The position numbers and the translations under genes are program-made. A stretch of DNA of 64,000 nucleotides from Antedon bifida (taxonomy: Eukaryota; Echinodermata; Crinoidea; Comatulida; Antedonidae), in assembly GCA_963402885.1 (NCBI GenBank), contig OY727097.1, positions 1,302,001 through 1,366,000 of the forward strand, read 5' to 3'. Numbering within the stretch: the first letter of the stretch is position 1; each line of letters starts with the position of its first letter. Below are positions 1 through 11,687 of this stretch, piece after piece. The notes under the pieces were generated by a model. The model was not told the origin of the DNA and made no database searches. It saw nothing but the letters and a program-made list of their open reading frames with translations.

Positions 1-9
1 GAGCTTTAG
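1..9. mobile_element. MITE-1, right tip only
   Basis: The window opens on GAGCTTTAG, the outer end of the MITE-1 terminal repeat. The following bases match those after the MITE-1 copy ending near 6772, so this is the same insertion in the duplicated laccase locus. Confidence 0.6.
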
Positions 10-223
10 TCTACAAGCAAACTCGCAGTTAAAAACAAAAGTTTGGTGAGCGGTTACAGAATGAACTGCAACAAAACCAAACCCAACTGACTACAGTAAT
101 AAATGGGTAACTGGGTAAATATCAAAATACTGTGTTAACTTTAAAATCTGTTTCTGAAATTACTAAGATTTAGACGCTAATAGGCCTATGTTGTAGCTTC
201 TGCGACAAAGATGAAATTTGTAC

Positions 224-532
224 CTGAATGCTAGGACCAGGTGACATTTCATTAACCGTTAAAATAGGTCTACGTGTACCGTCTACCGAATAACAGCGAT
301 ATGCACTACAGTCTTCTTGGACATCTGGACAGTCCGTACAAGCCGCTGCTAACGTATACCACCAAGTTATCGTAAACTCAAATTCGCACAATCTCGGTTT
401 AGAGGGAAACTCACACTCACGAAAACAGTCACTTGAATTATTGACCATCAGGATATCTTGTTTAGGAGTACATTGTAAAGAAGTGCAAAGTATAACTAAA
501 AAGAAAAACAGTAAATAATCTATTGGGTAACA
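224..532 (-). CDS. Laccase-like multicopper oxidase paralogue, first coding exon only (partial)
   Basis: This is exon 1 of a second multicopper oxidase gene; the rest lies beyond the left edge. The reading frame opens after an acceptor-like TAG near 533 with a hydrophobic signal-peptide-like run (LLFFLVILC), then a Cys-rich segment with MVNNSSDCFRECEF and ACTDCPDV, and ends in GPSIQ at a GT donor (phase 0). It matches exon 1 of the gene at 3247-7333 almost residue for residue and is one codon shorter. GP(S/T)I is the usual entry to the first cupredoxin domain of laccases. No initiator Met precedes the hydrophobic run in this exon, so a short upstream start exon is expected. Whether the paralogue is intact cannot be seen. 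Confidence 0.8.
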
Positions 533-1131
533 CTATCAAAATTACAAAATTAAAACCACCTTAAATAAGAAAAAAAACTCGGTTTAAATAAAAACTTGTT
601 TTCTAATAATTTAATTTATTGCGACAAAATGAACGTATCTTTGCCACCTTACCTGTGTTTCAAATTATAAAATAACTTTTCTTACCATAATTAATGATTA
701 TCAAGATTACTAAAGTAGGTAGGTGTTGATTAAAATTCATCTTCTCCACTTTCTTGTGACGAACAACAAGCAGTCTACGATTAAATTCACTTTTTATGAA
801 TAGCTTATATGATGTGGTAGACAGGATTCACTTTGGCGAGTTAACTTGTATTACCGTTATCATGCAATTCCAATCTCTCCTGTAAATCTATTTCAATTAA
901 AGTTGCGCTGCGAGACTCCGGTAATTAAAGAGCGCTTTATAATGTTCGATATTATTATTTGAACATATAATATATGTACATGTCATTAAGTAATAAATAA
1001 TACGGGTAGGTTAATCACAAACGATGACTCGATTTGAAACATATATGTACATACAAAAATGTTATTTAAAGACAAAGGTTGAAATTGCTTAGCACTGCTA
1101 TCCATCGATATACCGTAATACAAAGCAGCCA

Positions 1132-1480
1132 GGTTGGATGTTGGATAATTGATGGTGAGTTCGAATCCAACTATCGCCGCATTGCTTGTATCTTTAGGCA
1201 AGACACTTTACTCTTAATTTGCCTCTCTCCACCCAGGTGTATAAATGGGTACCCGGTATAGCTGCATTATGGGAATTCACGGACACTAACTCAACTAAAA
1301 GTTGTAATTTTTTTTGGTCAAACACGTTATGGAAACACTCCCATAATGCAGCTATACCGGGTACCCATTATACACCTGGGTGGAGAGAGGCAAATTAAGA
1401 GTAAAGTGTCTTGCCTAAGGATACAAGCAATGCGGCGATAGTTGGATTCGAAATCACCATCAATTATCCAACATCCAACA
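1132..1480. repeat. Inverted repeat: two SINE-like copies head to head
   Basis: The left arm (about 1132-1275) and right arm (about 1337-1480) are near-perfect reverse complements separated by about 61 bp. Each arm contains CACCCAGGTGTATAAATGGG, also found in part near 37997, where it leads into an ATATAGCGCTTATACA tail. Small overlapping ORFs here are products of the repeat. Confidence 0.8.
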
Positions 1481-2553
1481 AACACAGAAAATTTAAAAAA
1501 TAACTACAATACATTGAATACACTCTTGTCTAGGCCGGGAAGCTCGGCCATTCAAAAGAACAGCGCTCCAATTAGGAACGCGGGGGCAGAGCATTATAGA
1601 CGGTGCGGCGCGATTTTCAAACGAAGGCAATTGAACAACCACCTCACGTGGCAGAAAAATTACAAAAAGCTGAACGTTCATTAATGTACAAATACTAAAC
1701 GGAACGTGACGCGTAATTAACAAATCTATAGTGTATAAAAATATAAAAATACGTTTGTATTCTTGTTATTTTTTTTTTTTAACCAGTTTTTTTTGCATAT
1801 TTTAACTAATTATTGGAACCAGTATAAGGTAATGTTTATAGTATTTTTGATGTTCTTATATGTTGCTTTTAATATATTGTATCCCTGTGGTATTTCATGT
1901 CTGTTTTTAAATATTGATTGTTTTAAATTATATATCTCAAGTACGTTTAAATTATTACTATATAAAAAAATATTTAATTAATATAAATTGGTAAATAAAA
2001 TTAAATCTGAAATCTGTTGCAATTCCCGAAAAAAGGGTCAAGGAAACTAAATCATGGAAATGTGAAATAGCAGGGGAAAACCCCAAAACAAAGTAAACAT
2101 ACTTCTATTCAAAAGATTGAAATAATTCATTGTTGTCTACCCGTAATGTTGCATCCTGATTTCAATTATAAGCGGTAATTATTCAATATCAATAAAACAA
2201 TTATAATGTATTAAAATCGAAGGCCATAAAAATAAATTATTCCGATATGGAGGTAAAGGGTCGACCTGTGAAATATGCCTGTGTGTGCAATACAAATACC
2301 AGTACGTAGAGTTTGTTTAAAAAGGCATTATGTCTACAAAAATGAAAATATGCAAATACATTAATAACATCCCTATCATATAATATCAGAATTGAATAAA
2401 TTTGGAGGATCCGCCCCACTGTCACGTGACATAAACCAACAGCAACGCAGCAGTACGGCGGCATGATTTGTAATAAATAAATAATAAATATTTAATACAA
2501 TTAAATTATTAAAGACATCTTCTCTTAAGAGAGAATATCCAGCAGACAGTTCC
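1481..2553. other. No gene recognised
   Basis: AT-rich sequence with short chance ORFs on both strands and none of the known splice or domain signals. A GC-richer patch at about 1530-1715 stands out in composition, but I cannot assign it. Confidence 0.5.
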
Positions 2554-2645
2554 GAATAAAGTATAATACATGGTCTATATTCATTTGTTATATATTTAAT
2601 AAAGTATAATACATGGTCTATATTCATTTACTATATATTTAATAA
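2554..2645. repeat. 43-bp tandem duplication
   Basis: The motif AATAAAGTATAATACATGG recurs at about 2555 and 2598, with a third start (AATAAAG) at 2641, giving a 43-bp period and two nearly identical units. Confidence 0.85.
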
Positions 2646-2699
2646 AGATTTTCTCGAAAATACCAAACATTACATACTAAATATTCCTCGTGTGCGTAA

Positions 2700-2812
2700 T
2701 GCTTGGTTCCCACTGAGACGCAACGTAACCGTGTTGACCAATCACAAGCGATATTTCGAATAATCCATCGGCTGTGATTGGTCAAATCACTTACATCGCG
2801 TTACGTTAAATA
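2700..2812. mobile_element. MITE-4 copy (CCAAT inverted repeat)
   Basis: It begins with GCTTGGTTCCCACTGAGACG and contains TTGACCAATCACAAGCG facing GTGATTGGTCAA. This is the defining inverted CCAAT core of the family. Confidence 0.75.
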
Positions 2813-2938
2813 ATAATTCGTCAATGATTTGTATATTTTCGGATTTGACACAAATTTGGAAGCAGACAATTCATTCATTTATTTATTTCATAAAAAATAA
2901 TTACAATACAATATACAAGAACAAGGCCATATACATGG

Positions 2939-3052
2939 CTGCAGTCGCGTGCGCAATTTTAGGTTAGTGATTACCGACCGACCAACCAATCGACTGACAG
3001 ACCGACCGACATAATGAGCTGTAGAGTCGTGTTTGCACGCGACTAAAAATGT
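2939..3052. repeat. Inverted-repeat element with GACCGACC core
   Basis: AGTCGCGTGC near 2942 and its complement GCACGCGACT near 3037 bracket a run of GACCGACCAACC-type repeats. It looks like a small foldback element; no superfamily is assigned. Confidence 0.5.
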
Positions 3053-3193
3053 ATGAGAACAAGATTAAACTTTCCATTAAAAGCAGAAAATATGACAACA
3101 AATAAAGTTTTTAAACAAGTTTTAAAAAAACTTATAAATTATAGAAACCATCCATTTTGTAAAAAGGATGTTTTAAACGTGAAATGATTTACG

Positions 3194-3210
3194 TTTAATG
3201 ATAATTTAAT
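3194..3210 (-). terminator. Candidate polyadenylation signals of the laccase gene
   Basis: Two ATTAAA hexamers on the minus strand lie 37-55 bases downstream of the stop codon at 3247-3249. Such motifs are frequent in AT-rich DNA, so this is only a candidate. Confidence 0.3.
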
Positions 3211-3246
3211 TAAAACAAATGGTAGATAGGCCTATACACACTATAT

Positions 3247-6200
3247 TCAAAGATCGGGGGACCATGGTCCACAAGATGGGAACGCTTTTGGCGGATCTGG
3301 AATTTCATCTTCATCACCGACTTGCACAACCATTGCCATTCCCAACTGAAGGAATGGAAAAAGAAAACAATATAACGTGTTTAATTAGTTTACATAAATT
3401 ATACAGATATTGCCTGCTTAGATGTGAAATATAAGATTTGACATCCTCGATGGGAATGATATTTAAGCTGAGGGAAATATATATTCACGAGAGCAAAATA
3501 TAATTCCCGATGGTATGTCAAATCTTAATTTTACCGATATAAAACTATAAAACAAATAACATACTTTACTGAAACATCTTTCAATTCTCCAACATTGGTT
3601 ACAACAAGTTCTAATAAATATCCTTTTTGTTAAAGCTCTGTCTGCACTATCAACCTTCATGGACAAAAACAAAATGTGATTTGCCCATATATGGACATGA
3701 TGATGTCATACAACAACTTTTGGGTATATCACTACCATATTTGGGCACATCACATTTTTTTTGTCAAACTAGTTTGATAGTGTAGCTTAACGCAACTATA
3801 TTTGCACATTTGATGATGTCATAACTTACCAATGCATGATATTCCACGTGACAATGAAAGAACCAATAACCGGGGTTTTCAGCCTTCCATCTTATGATGA
3901 CGTAACCAAAGTCTGGAACATTGACCGTATCCTTGACAACAGCAGACTCCAATGGAAGTCGTCGTAAACCCTCTGAAAAATATGTAAAAAGTGGTGGGTT
4001 TCTTTCTAAATAATATACAGTACAGTACTGTTTGTGTTTGTCGCAGCCAGACATAAGATCAAATTAATGTTACGCGTTCCTATCTTGGCAAGACGAGCTC
4101 AGTGTCCTGTTGTTAGGTTGCCTTGCTTATCAGTTTATGATTTTGCATATGTATATTTGTATATTATCTTTTGTTGAATCAATGTTGAATATAAAATATA
4201 AATCCGGTTGGTTGAATATGTTACCCCTTTTATCTTGTTCAATTAAATCAGTTGGAGAAACATGTCCAGTGGATCTGTCCTGTGCTAAAACTCGGAATGA
4301 CTGTCCATGGAGATGCATAGGATGACTAGAAACGGGGATTTGGTTTATCACAATAAACTCTATAACCTATAAACAACAAACCCAAAACAAAATAAAAAAT
4401 CGTTCAATCAATAACATATGGATGACATTTGAGGCGATTTATAATTCATTATGATTTAGATTAAACTTATAGAAATATTCTTGTAAAAGAAATACTGTAT
4501 ATATATATATTCTAGTGATACAAAATAAATGGTACGTCTAGTAGGCCTACCGCGAATAATAATTTTTAAAAAAATCATTAATCTGCGTCTATTGTGAACC
4601 GGCCTTAACATTCCTGAGTTCTGATTGGTTGCACAAATTAGTAGTTGGAAATACCAATGCGCATGTTCATTGGTGAAACACGAAAACAATTCTCCTAGTG
4701 GAAAACCAGCTTTATAATTAGAAAATGTTACCTGGCCTAGCTTCGCTTTAGCGACGATGGGACATTTGCAGGCTATATCGAAATCTGTACTGACATCTGA
4801 ATGCTTACAGTACTGTGTTGCATCGATTTGCATAGTGGTATTCCATGGAGTCATTTCACACGCACTGACGTCATCATCTGGTTGTAATGACGTCACAAAC
4901 GGTGTATGAGGAAATTCAAATTGTACTTTGTTCATGAGAAAAACTGTAGATCTTGTTTGGTTGACGTCTGGATTCGTCGATTTATAAAATTCGACTTGGC
5001 TGCCCATTACCACATAGTATCTTAAATCAACCGTATGTAAGGCAGGATCTAGGGATTCTGAAATATCATCAAAATTGCACATAGAAGCAGTTAAATTTGG
5101 AGTTCACAATATATCTGGGTATTTCTTACTTTATAGGCCTAACCACCTCTCCACACAATTATATAAAAAAACCATAATTACTCGTATCTTTCTTACGTAA
5201 CGCATGCGTGTCTTTGAGTGTGACGTCACCATTACTAGTAGCAGCGTCAAACCCTTCTGTTGTAAATACACTGTGCGATGGCGGTTCCACTGAACAATTC
5301 AACTTTACTGAAGGTGTGTTTTTGTATTGTAATACAGCACTGCCGCTCGCCGCACAAAGGTCGTAATCCGATGATGTTATGTATATACAATAGGACGAAG
5401 GTATTGCAGACGCCTCAAGAACAAAGTCAAGTCTGAAATATAATATAATAAAATAAGTTTAAGATGTTCCATTAATTGATATGATCTGAAATAGTTTGAT
5501 TCACACTACGCATAGCATAGATGCGACAACGAGTACGCGCGTACGAGTACGTATGTACGCATTACGCAACACGCTTTGAACACGCGACGGTTCGGGTGAT
5601 CCTTCGCTTACCGGCGCCTTCCTTTGTTTGCGCCACTAGTGGGAATCAAGCAGAAGCGGATCCAGGCGTTTTCTTCTGGCTCAGTGTAAACGAAGCCTAA
5701 CTTACCTTTCCCCAGGTGTGAAACTCAAAGCATCCACAACTCGAATCGGTTTCACCTCAAAACCATCAGTTGCAATGATCGTTATTGGATGTGATTCAAT
5801 TACTAGTCTCATATTACATTCACCAAATGCAGTATTCACTATTCGCATCCGATATCCGAAACCTTGTTCTACTTCAAACACAGAAACCGGAACGTCTATA
5901 TCAATGTCATTATTGTGACTTCTGCCATTGATCAATAAGCTAAGGCTGTGTTCAGACACAACACCGTTGGCAGCCGACGCCATGAAGATTGTTATAGACG
6001 GAATTGATAACCAATCGTTAAATAACATGTAATGTTGTGGAAGGTCAAAGTCATATTCTTTACTGTTGAACTCTTTTTGTCTTGGTTCCCTGACAATCAA
6101 TGCTCCGTACAACCCGTCACCTCTCTGAACACCAGCGTGAGAGTGCCACCAATGGGTACCTGGTGGATCTGCAACAAACTCGTATACGAAAGAGGTTGAA

Positions 6201-7333
6201 CTTGGTATGGGGCATTGAGTAATCATCGGAACGCCATCTGCCCACACGGTGTTAAATTGATGTATACCATGCCAATGTATTGTCAACGAAGCTCCATCTT
6301 GAAGTTCGTTAATTATTTTCACACGAATGGTATCACCATGACAGACCTAGAAATACAACAAAACCGAATTAGAGACACTGTGTTCAATAGAATATAAACA
6401 CAGTCAGACATTATGTGTAATCAAACTGGTTATTAGTACGTAGTAATAAAACTATCTTTAAAGGGGCATTTGGGAGCCGTCGTCAAAAACAATAGGCCTA
6501 TATACTATCTTATGGCTCATGTGACTACAATGTTGGTATCATTCACAAAAAAAACAGTCGTATATTTAAAGTAAACGTTTCAATGACTTTTAGCAACGTC
6601 GTCGTCAACCTAATACTTCAATTTCCCCCCATATCCCATCCCCTCTCCCCGACTGGCCTAAGCTCTGTATGCACACAAAAAAATGCGATGTGCCCATATT
6701 AGGATATCCTAATCACTACTAAATATTATTTGGGCACACTTGTTTACTTTGATAGTGTAAACAGAGCTTTAGTCTACAAGCAAACTCGCAATTACAAACT
6801 AAAGTTTGATCAAGTTTCCTAGTAACTAGTCTGTTTCTAGCGGACTTTTTGAAGTATGCACCAGTCATGGAAAAAGAAAACCAAAATGATCCCCTTTCTG
6901 AACTGACTGGGTAAATATCAAAATACTGTATTAACTTTAAATTTTGTTTCTGAAATTACCAAGATTTAGACGCTAATATAGCGCGATGTGGTAGCTTCTG
7001 CGACAAAGGTGAAATTTGTACCTGAATGCTTGGCCCTGGTGACATTTCATTAACCGTTAAAATTGGTCTACGTGTACCGTCTACCGAATAACAGCGATAT
7101 GCACTGCAGTCTTCTGGGACATCTGGACAGTCCGTACAAGCCGCTGCTAACGTATACCACCAAGATATCGTAAACTCAAATTCGCACAATCTCGGTTTAG
7201 TGGGAAACTCACACTCACGAAAACAGTCACTTGAATTATTGACCATCAGGATATCTTGTTTAGGAGTACATTGTAAAGAAGTGCAAAGTATAACTAAAAA
7301 GAAAAACAGTAAATAATCAATAGGGTAGTAACA
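3247..7333 (-). CDS. Laccase-like multicopper oxidase, seven coding exons, initiator exon not found
   Basis: A secreted copper enzyme of the laccase family, which oxidises phenols or metals while reducing oxygen to water. Exons, 5' to 3': 7022-7333, 5706-6346, 5197-5432, 4732-5057, 4225-4366, 3830-3972, 3247-3345. All junctions are GT-AG with matching phase, and together they encode 632 residues plus TGA. Counting from the first codon of the first exon, all four copper motifs are present: HWHG at 128-131, HWWHSH at 169-174, HPMHLHG at 520-526, and HCHVEYHALLGM at 592-603, the last with Met as axial ligand. A signal-peptide-like hydrophobic run (LLFFLVILC) precedes the Cys-rich start. No Met lies upstream of it, so an initiator exon is missing from my model. 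MITE-1 copies sit in the first and last introns. Substrate is not predictable from sequence. Confidence 0.9.
3631..3789 (+). mobile_element. MITE-1 copy in last laccase intron
   Basis: Starts TAAAGCTCTGTCTGCACTATC and ends GTTTGATAGTGTAGCTTA. It contains CCATATATGG and CCATATTTGG. TAA lies at both ends, compatible with a TWA target duplication. Confidence 0.9.
5520..5700. repeat. Degenerate repeat in laccase intron 2, possibly MITE-4
   Basis: It contains alternating GTACG motifs and CACTAGTGGGAATCAAGC, which resembles the outer end of MITE-4. The inner CCAAT core is not visible, so the assignment is weak. Confidence 0.3.
6659..6772 (+). mobile_element. MITE-1 copy in first laccase intron
   Basis: TAAGCTCTGTATGCACA opens the element and GATAGTGTAAACAGAGCTTTA closes it. 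The interior is shortened and one CArG-like motif is broken (CCATATTAGG remains). The same insertion appears at the left edge of the window, so it predates the gene duplication. Confidence 0.85.
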
Positions 7334-7838
7334 CTAAAAATATTGTTAATAAATTACAAATGTAAATAAAACCTATACATTTATAGGTACGGTCCATGCT
7401 GTTTTAATCCTTCATTTTAAAAAAAGAATAACATTTATTAAATAAAAATCTGTTTTCTAAAAATGTAATTTATTGCGACAAAATGAACGTATCTTTGCCA
7501 CCTTACCTGTGTTTCAAATTATAAAATAACTTTTCTTACCAGAATTAATGATTATCAAGATTACTAAAGTAGGTAGGTGTTGATTAAAATCCATCTTCTC
7601 CACTTTCAGGCAGCTACGATTAAATTCACTTTTTAGAATTAAAAAATTAGCATTGGCGAACAAGTTAACTATACTGGTGGTATTACCAGACATTTTGCTT
7701 GGCGTATATAGTTTATGTAGACTTCGTGCATAAATGATAAATGAAATCTACATATCATTATATATAATACGGGTATCTTCACAAGAAAAGCGATAATTCG
7801 ATTCAAAGACAAAACGTTCAAATAGCTTGAGCATAGTT
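7334..7838. other. Upstream flank of the laccase gene
   Basis: The stretch 7440-7605 is conserved with 600-755 upstream of the paralogue. It includes an AACACAG/GTAAGG donor-like site on the minus strand in both copies, so it could hold an untranslated or initiator exon. No convincing ATG exon in phase with exon 1 was found. Confidence 0.4.
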
Positions 7839-8111
7839 AAGGTCCTTTCACACCTGCTCCAGTCCGGCTCCAGTTCAGGTTCGCGTCCCATGCGGCGCGT
7901 ACAGTTAAGGGCAGTTCACACCTGCTCCGGCCCGGCTCTAGTTCCGGTTCGCGTCCCATGCGGCGCGTACAGTTAAGGGCCTTTTACACCTGCTCCGGCC
8001 CGGCTCTAGTTCAGGTTCGCGTCACATGTGGCGCGTACAGTTATGGGTTTTTTACACCTGCTCCGGTCCGGCTAAGGTTTAAGTTCGCGTCATAATGCGG
8101 CGCGTTCAGTT
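7839..8111. repeat. 68-bp GC-rich tandem repeat, four units
   Basis: Units start at 7839, 7907, 7975 and 8043, each with TTCACACCTGCTCC or a variant followed by GGTTCGCGTC and GGCGCGTACAGTT. The fourth unit is the most diverged. The GC content contrasts sharply with the flanks. Confidence 0.9.
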
Positions 8112-8768
8112 AACACCTGACCAAGACCTAATAGACTAATATTGTTATTGATTTGGTGCATTTCAGTGGAAAAGGTTAACATGAAACTGTGAAACAACAG
8201 AAAAAATAGTTCGGCATTGAAATAATTAATTTTGTCTACCAGCAATTTTATCCTAATTTTAATGAATATTTATTAGCGGTCATCACTATTTAATAGCAAC
8301 TAGCAGAACAGAATCTCGTTAATTGATTTTTAACATACAACTGTATCTTTGTTCAAAATAATAGACGCTTTTATTGATTAATATTATTATGTCAGTTATT
8401 TTCCGTCCTCACGTTTGGTATAGGACATAATACTGCATTTCATTGTCGTCTGGTAAATTGTCGTGTTTTGTAAAAGCTTCCAAAGTATGTTAATATCATT
8501 TCCGACTGGAGAACAGTGACTTAGTTGAATCTGGTTGAATATGTTGTTCAGTTAAATGTCTTGATTTGTGGTGGTAAGAATGTTTGTCTTTAAGATGAAC
8601 AAACAATGTATGTTTTCTGGCGGTGTAGGCCTAATTAGAAAGAAGTAAATATGATTGCAACTTCATCCTCCTTGTTTGTACCTACTTCTACACTCCTTCT
8701 TGAAAATAAATTACATAAGTACAACGAACAATTAAAAATCCCCCCAAAAAATAACAAAACATTCAAAA
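8112..8768. other. Intergenic, nothing recognised
   Basis: AT-rich sequence between the 68-bp array and a MITE-2 copy. I see no coding, RNA or repeat signal. Confidence 0.5.
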
Positions 8769-9331
8769 TGTTAAAGATGTATTGTCCCTTTGACTAATTC
8801 CAAAAAAATATAAAAAAATATTTCGAAAAAAAAGTGGGTCATTTTGAAGTATCATAATAATAGTTATTAACTTTCACCAAAAATTAGCCGAAAAAAAAAA
8901 ATTTAACTGAAATACATACTTTTTTTTGTTTAAAAAATAACTTTAACTTCCAGTCAAAGTTTTCGATCAAAACATATCTTATAATGCAACACGCCTGTTT
9001 GGCTACTCTGTATGTATAATCATAAAACTTCCTCGTGATCTGTGTGAAAACACCTTCTCAACCGGTACGAGTTGTAAACAATCTTAATTAGCATCATGCA
9101 TAATGTATACTCGTGGTTTGAAATCTTTGTTTATTTTCGCTCGCGACGATTTTCCAGACGAAATGTAATCAAATTAATTTACCTGTTAATTATACGTAAA
9201 CTTGTTATTTTTGACTCGAATTTTCGACTTAAAGTGAATAACTTTAATATTACTTTGATATGGCCAATTTAAATTTAGAATATTTTGACCTTCATTTTTT
9301 GTGTTTCAAGGGACAATACATCTTTAAAGAT
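8769..9331. mobile_element. MITE-2, long copy
   Basis: TTAAAGATGTATTGTCCC at the left and GGGACAATACATCTTTAA at the right are perfect inverted ends, each with TTAA at the boundary. At about 560 bp this is the longest member here. Confidence 0.8.
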
Positions 9332-9906
9332 GTTCAACCCGTCACACCTAGGCCGAATCATCCTGCATTCAGCTATTGCCTATAATAACAGCTTAGAAAT
9401 AGTAAGCCTAGCCCTAATTAGTATAAGAACATAACCTAGCCTAGTAGAGTATCACTGCATTTGTGTTTGGAAAAATGGTAAAAGAGTGCTCAATCTTATG
9501 TTTGGCAGGAGCGGTGTGCATGAGGTAGACACATGAGCAAGAATACAATTTTGTACTTCCCGCCCGGTTTTTAACATGTGCTGCTGTCTCGATATCGATA
9601 ATGACCCGAGTGAACTAATTGTGACGTAGAAAAATGGCCGAGAATTCCCGAAAACGGCGTTCGGCAGTTGCAAAGAAATTGGCCTAAAAACACATTTTTT
9701 CGTACAAATTTGCCGTTCTAATATAGACTAATGGATAACGGGGAATTAAAAGTTGCCCCAGCTAGTATCGGACTTGCGGTTTGGGAGGAGATAGAGGAAC
9801 AGAGGAACACATTTTGGCTTAGTGCTATTATATTATAGAAAGAAAAGAAGAAGAAAAAGAAATAGAAGAAATACGGTATATCGTATTGCTATTAAATAGC
9901 AATACG
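9332..9906. other. Intergenic, nothing recognised
   Basis: Short chance ORFs only. An A/G-rich run at about 9836-9872 precedes the minisatellite. Confidence 0.5.
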
Positions 9907-10105
9907 GCATCCAACTCTCTCCGACATCAACAACTCTATCTAGCGTCCAACAACTCTCTCTGGCACCAAACAACTCTATCTAGCGTCCAACAACTCTATC
10001 TAGCGTCCAACAACTCTCTCTGGCGTCCAACAACTCTCTCTGGCGTCCAACAACTCCCTCTGGCACCCAACAACTCCTCCTTATGACACCTAACAACTCT
10101 CTCCA
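9907..10105. repeat. 20-bp minisatellite
   Basis: About nine units of TCTGGCGTCCAACAACTCTC with TCTAGCGTCC and TCTGGCACCA variants. The 20-bp period is not a multiple of three, so the ORF across it is not a protein repeat. Confidence 0.9.
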
Positions 10106-10985
10106 CAACTGTTTGAGTCAGGACACAACGCACAAAAAACTTCATTACTTTCCACGGAGTTTTCAATGATTGTTAAATGATCAGAAACTGAGTTATGATA
10201 AGCAAATTGTGAACCCCTTTTGGTTTGTGTTACTGGATGTACTATGATGGCCATTGAAAGACTGATTTGTGGACTATGATATATTTTAGTAACTTGTTTG
10301 GTTTGTGTTGTACTATGTTTTTTTTTATATATTTATTATTATATTTATGTCAACTTCATCACTGTTTACTTGATGCAATAAAGGAAATAAATAAATAAAT
10401 TTATCATTTAGTAATATTATGCAGTACAGAGATAAGTAATACAAATCGCAGTACCGGAATATGATCCGGACTGCTATAATATTTAACGATTTTCATGAAA
10501 ATACCAACACACAAATATCTATGATTATTCTCCGAGAAACGTTACGTCGTGAGCAAAAAAAAATATTTTTATGCGTTTCTGAAAAGTAGTACAAAAAAAA
10601 AGAAAAGCTACAATATTTAATACATTTCCGAAGTCATTTTTTTACACAGATTTTTATTAGTTCTAGTTAATCTTATTGGCTAAGTATTGAATATTGTTAT
10701 ACATTGTTAATTAGCTACACGAGTTATTGAACCCAATACATGTGAAGTATACGTCTAAATCCAATGTAAAACCCGTGGTTGCCTTTAATTGGTAAAAAAA
10801 AAACACGTTAAACCTGTTAAACAATGATTATTAGGCGCAAACCAAATTATGATTAGTGTAAATGTTAGTTTAATCAGAGAGTTGTTAACATTTAGCCCCG
10901 TCAGACTTATTTACCATACCCGAGTAAGTTTGTGACCCGCCCACCAAAGTTAGCGAATCCAACTCACTCGCCGGGTAAGTCACTA
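10106..10985. other. Intergenic; possible retroelement 3' tail
   Basis: GCAATAAAG followed by AAATAAATAAATAAA at about 10375-10401 looks like the adenine-rich tail of an old retroposed sequence on the plus strand. No coding remnant is recognisable upstream. Confidence 0.3.
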
Positions 10986-11122
10986 AAGCGTGGTTCCCAC
11001 TAGCGACGCAACGCAAGGACGTAGACGCAACGAGTTGACCAATGACAAGCGACAGTCGAATAAATCCATCTCTTGTGATTAGTCAAATCCGTTGAGTTGC
11101 GTCTCTAGTGGAAACTAAGCAT
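10986..11122. mobile_element. MITE-4 copy
   Basis: TGGTTCCCACTAGCGACGCA at the left faces TGCGTCTCTAGTGGAAACTA at the right. The interior has GACCAATGACAAGCG and TGTGATTAGTCAA. Confidence 0.85.
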
Positions 11123-11687
11123 TACGCCATTCCTCGACGACACACAGTTGTGTGGCGGTTTATAGGTCCAGGTGACGACCGACAACCCATTATGCGTACT
11201 GTAGTTAACCCTAACCCTATATTCGTCGCGAATCGACAGCTTCCTAGAACTTAGTATAAGTGACATGGTGGCGGTGGTTACATAACAATTACCTTATAAT
11301 TGAAAAAGGTCTCGGCACTAAATGTATGATTGGGCCTATGGTTCTTTGAGATTAGACAAATCGCATATCAAAGTTTATGTCATACGTTTTACAGTAGTAC
11401 TAGAAAGTACCGAACGCCATGTCCAGATCCTGAATATGCACTGTTCGAACTACACCCCACACCCACCCCAATCTTGGTGATCCCTAGAAATAAATAATAA
11501 CAAGCATTTATAAAAGCGCATTTATTACAAGGTACGTCACTCTTGCTCATCATTTACCATTATGCGTCGTATACACGTGCAAGTGCTTTCCATAATCATG
11601 ATGGCAATACTGTCATAAAGCTGCATTCACACAGTGAGTTCAAATTCCGATACGATGGCCAGATAAAGAATCGTTACAAATTGTGGT
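11123..11687. other. Intergenic, nothing recognised
   Basis: Unassigned sequence with scattered CpG-containing words. No ORF, RNA or repeat that I can name. Confidence 0.45.

Larger units (their letters stand above)
1..790. repeat. Segmental duplication partner of about 6764-7625
   Basis: The MITE tip, the intron sequence, laccase exon 1 and several hundred bases upstream of it are all repeated at about 6764-7625 in the same order and orientation, with scattered substitutions and small indels. Similarity continues through the stretch around 600-760 (matching about 7445-7605) and then fades. The duplicated block therefore includes upstream sequence as well as the coding exon. Together with the two exon-1 copies this shows a tandem duplication of the oxidase gene. 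Confidence 0.85.

Noticed and set aside
9886..10086. ORF rich in Asn/Leu/Ser
   Set aside because: It translates a 20-bp minisatellite, whose period is not a multiple of three.
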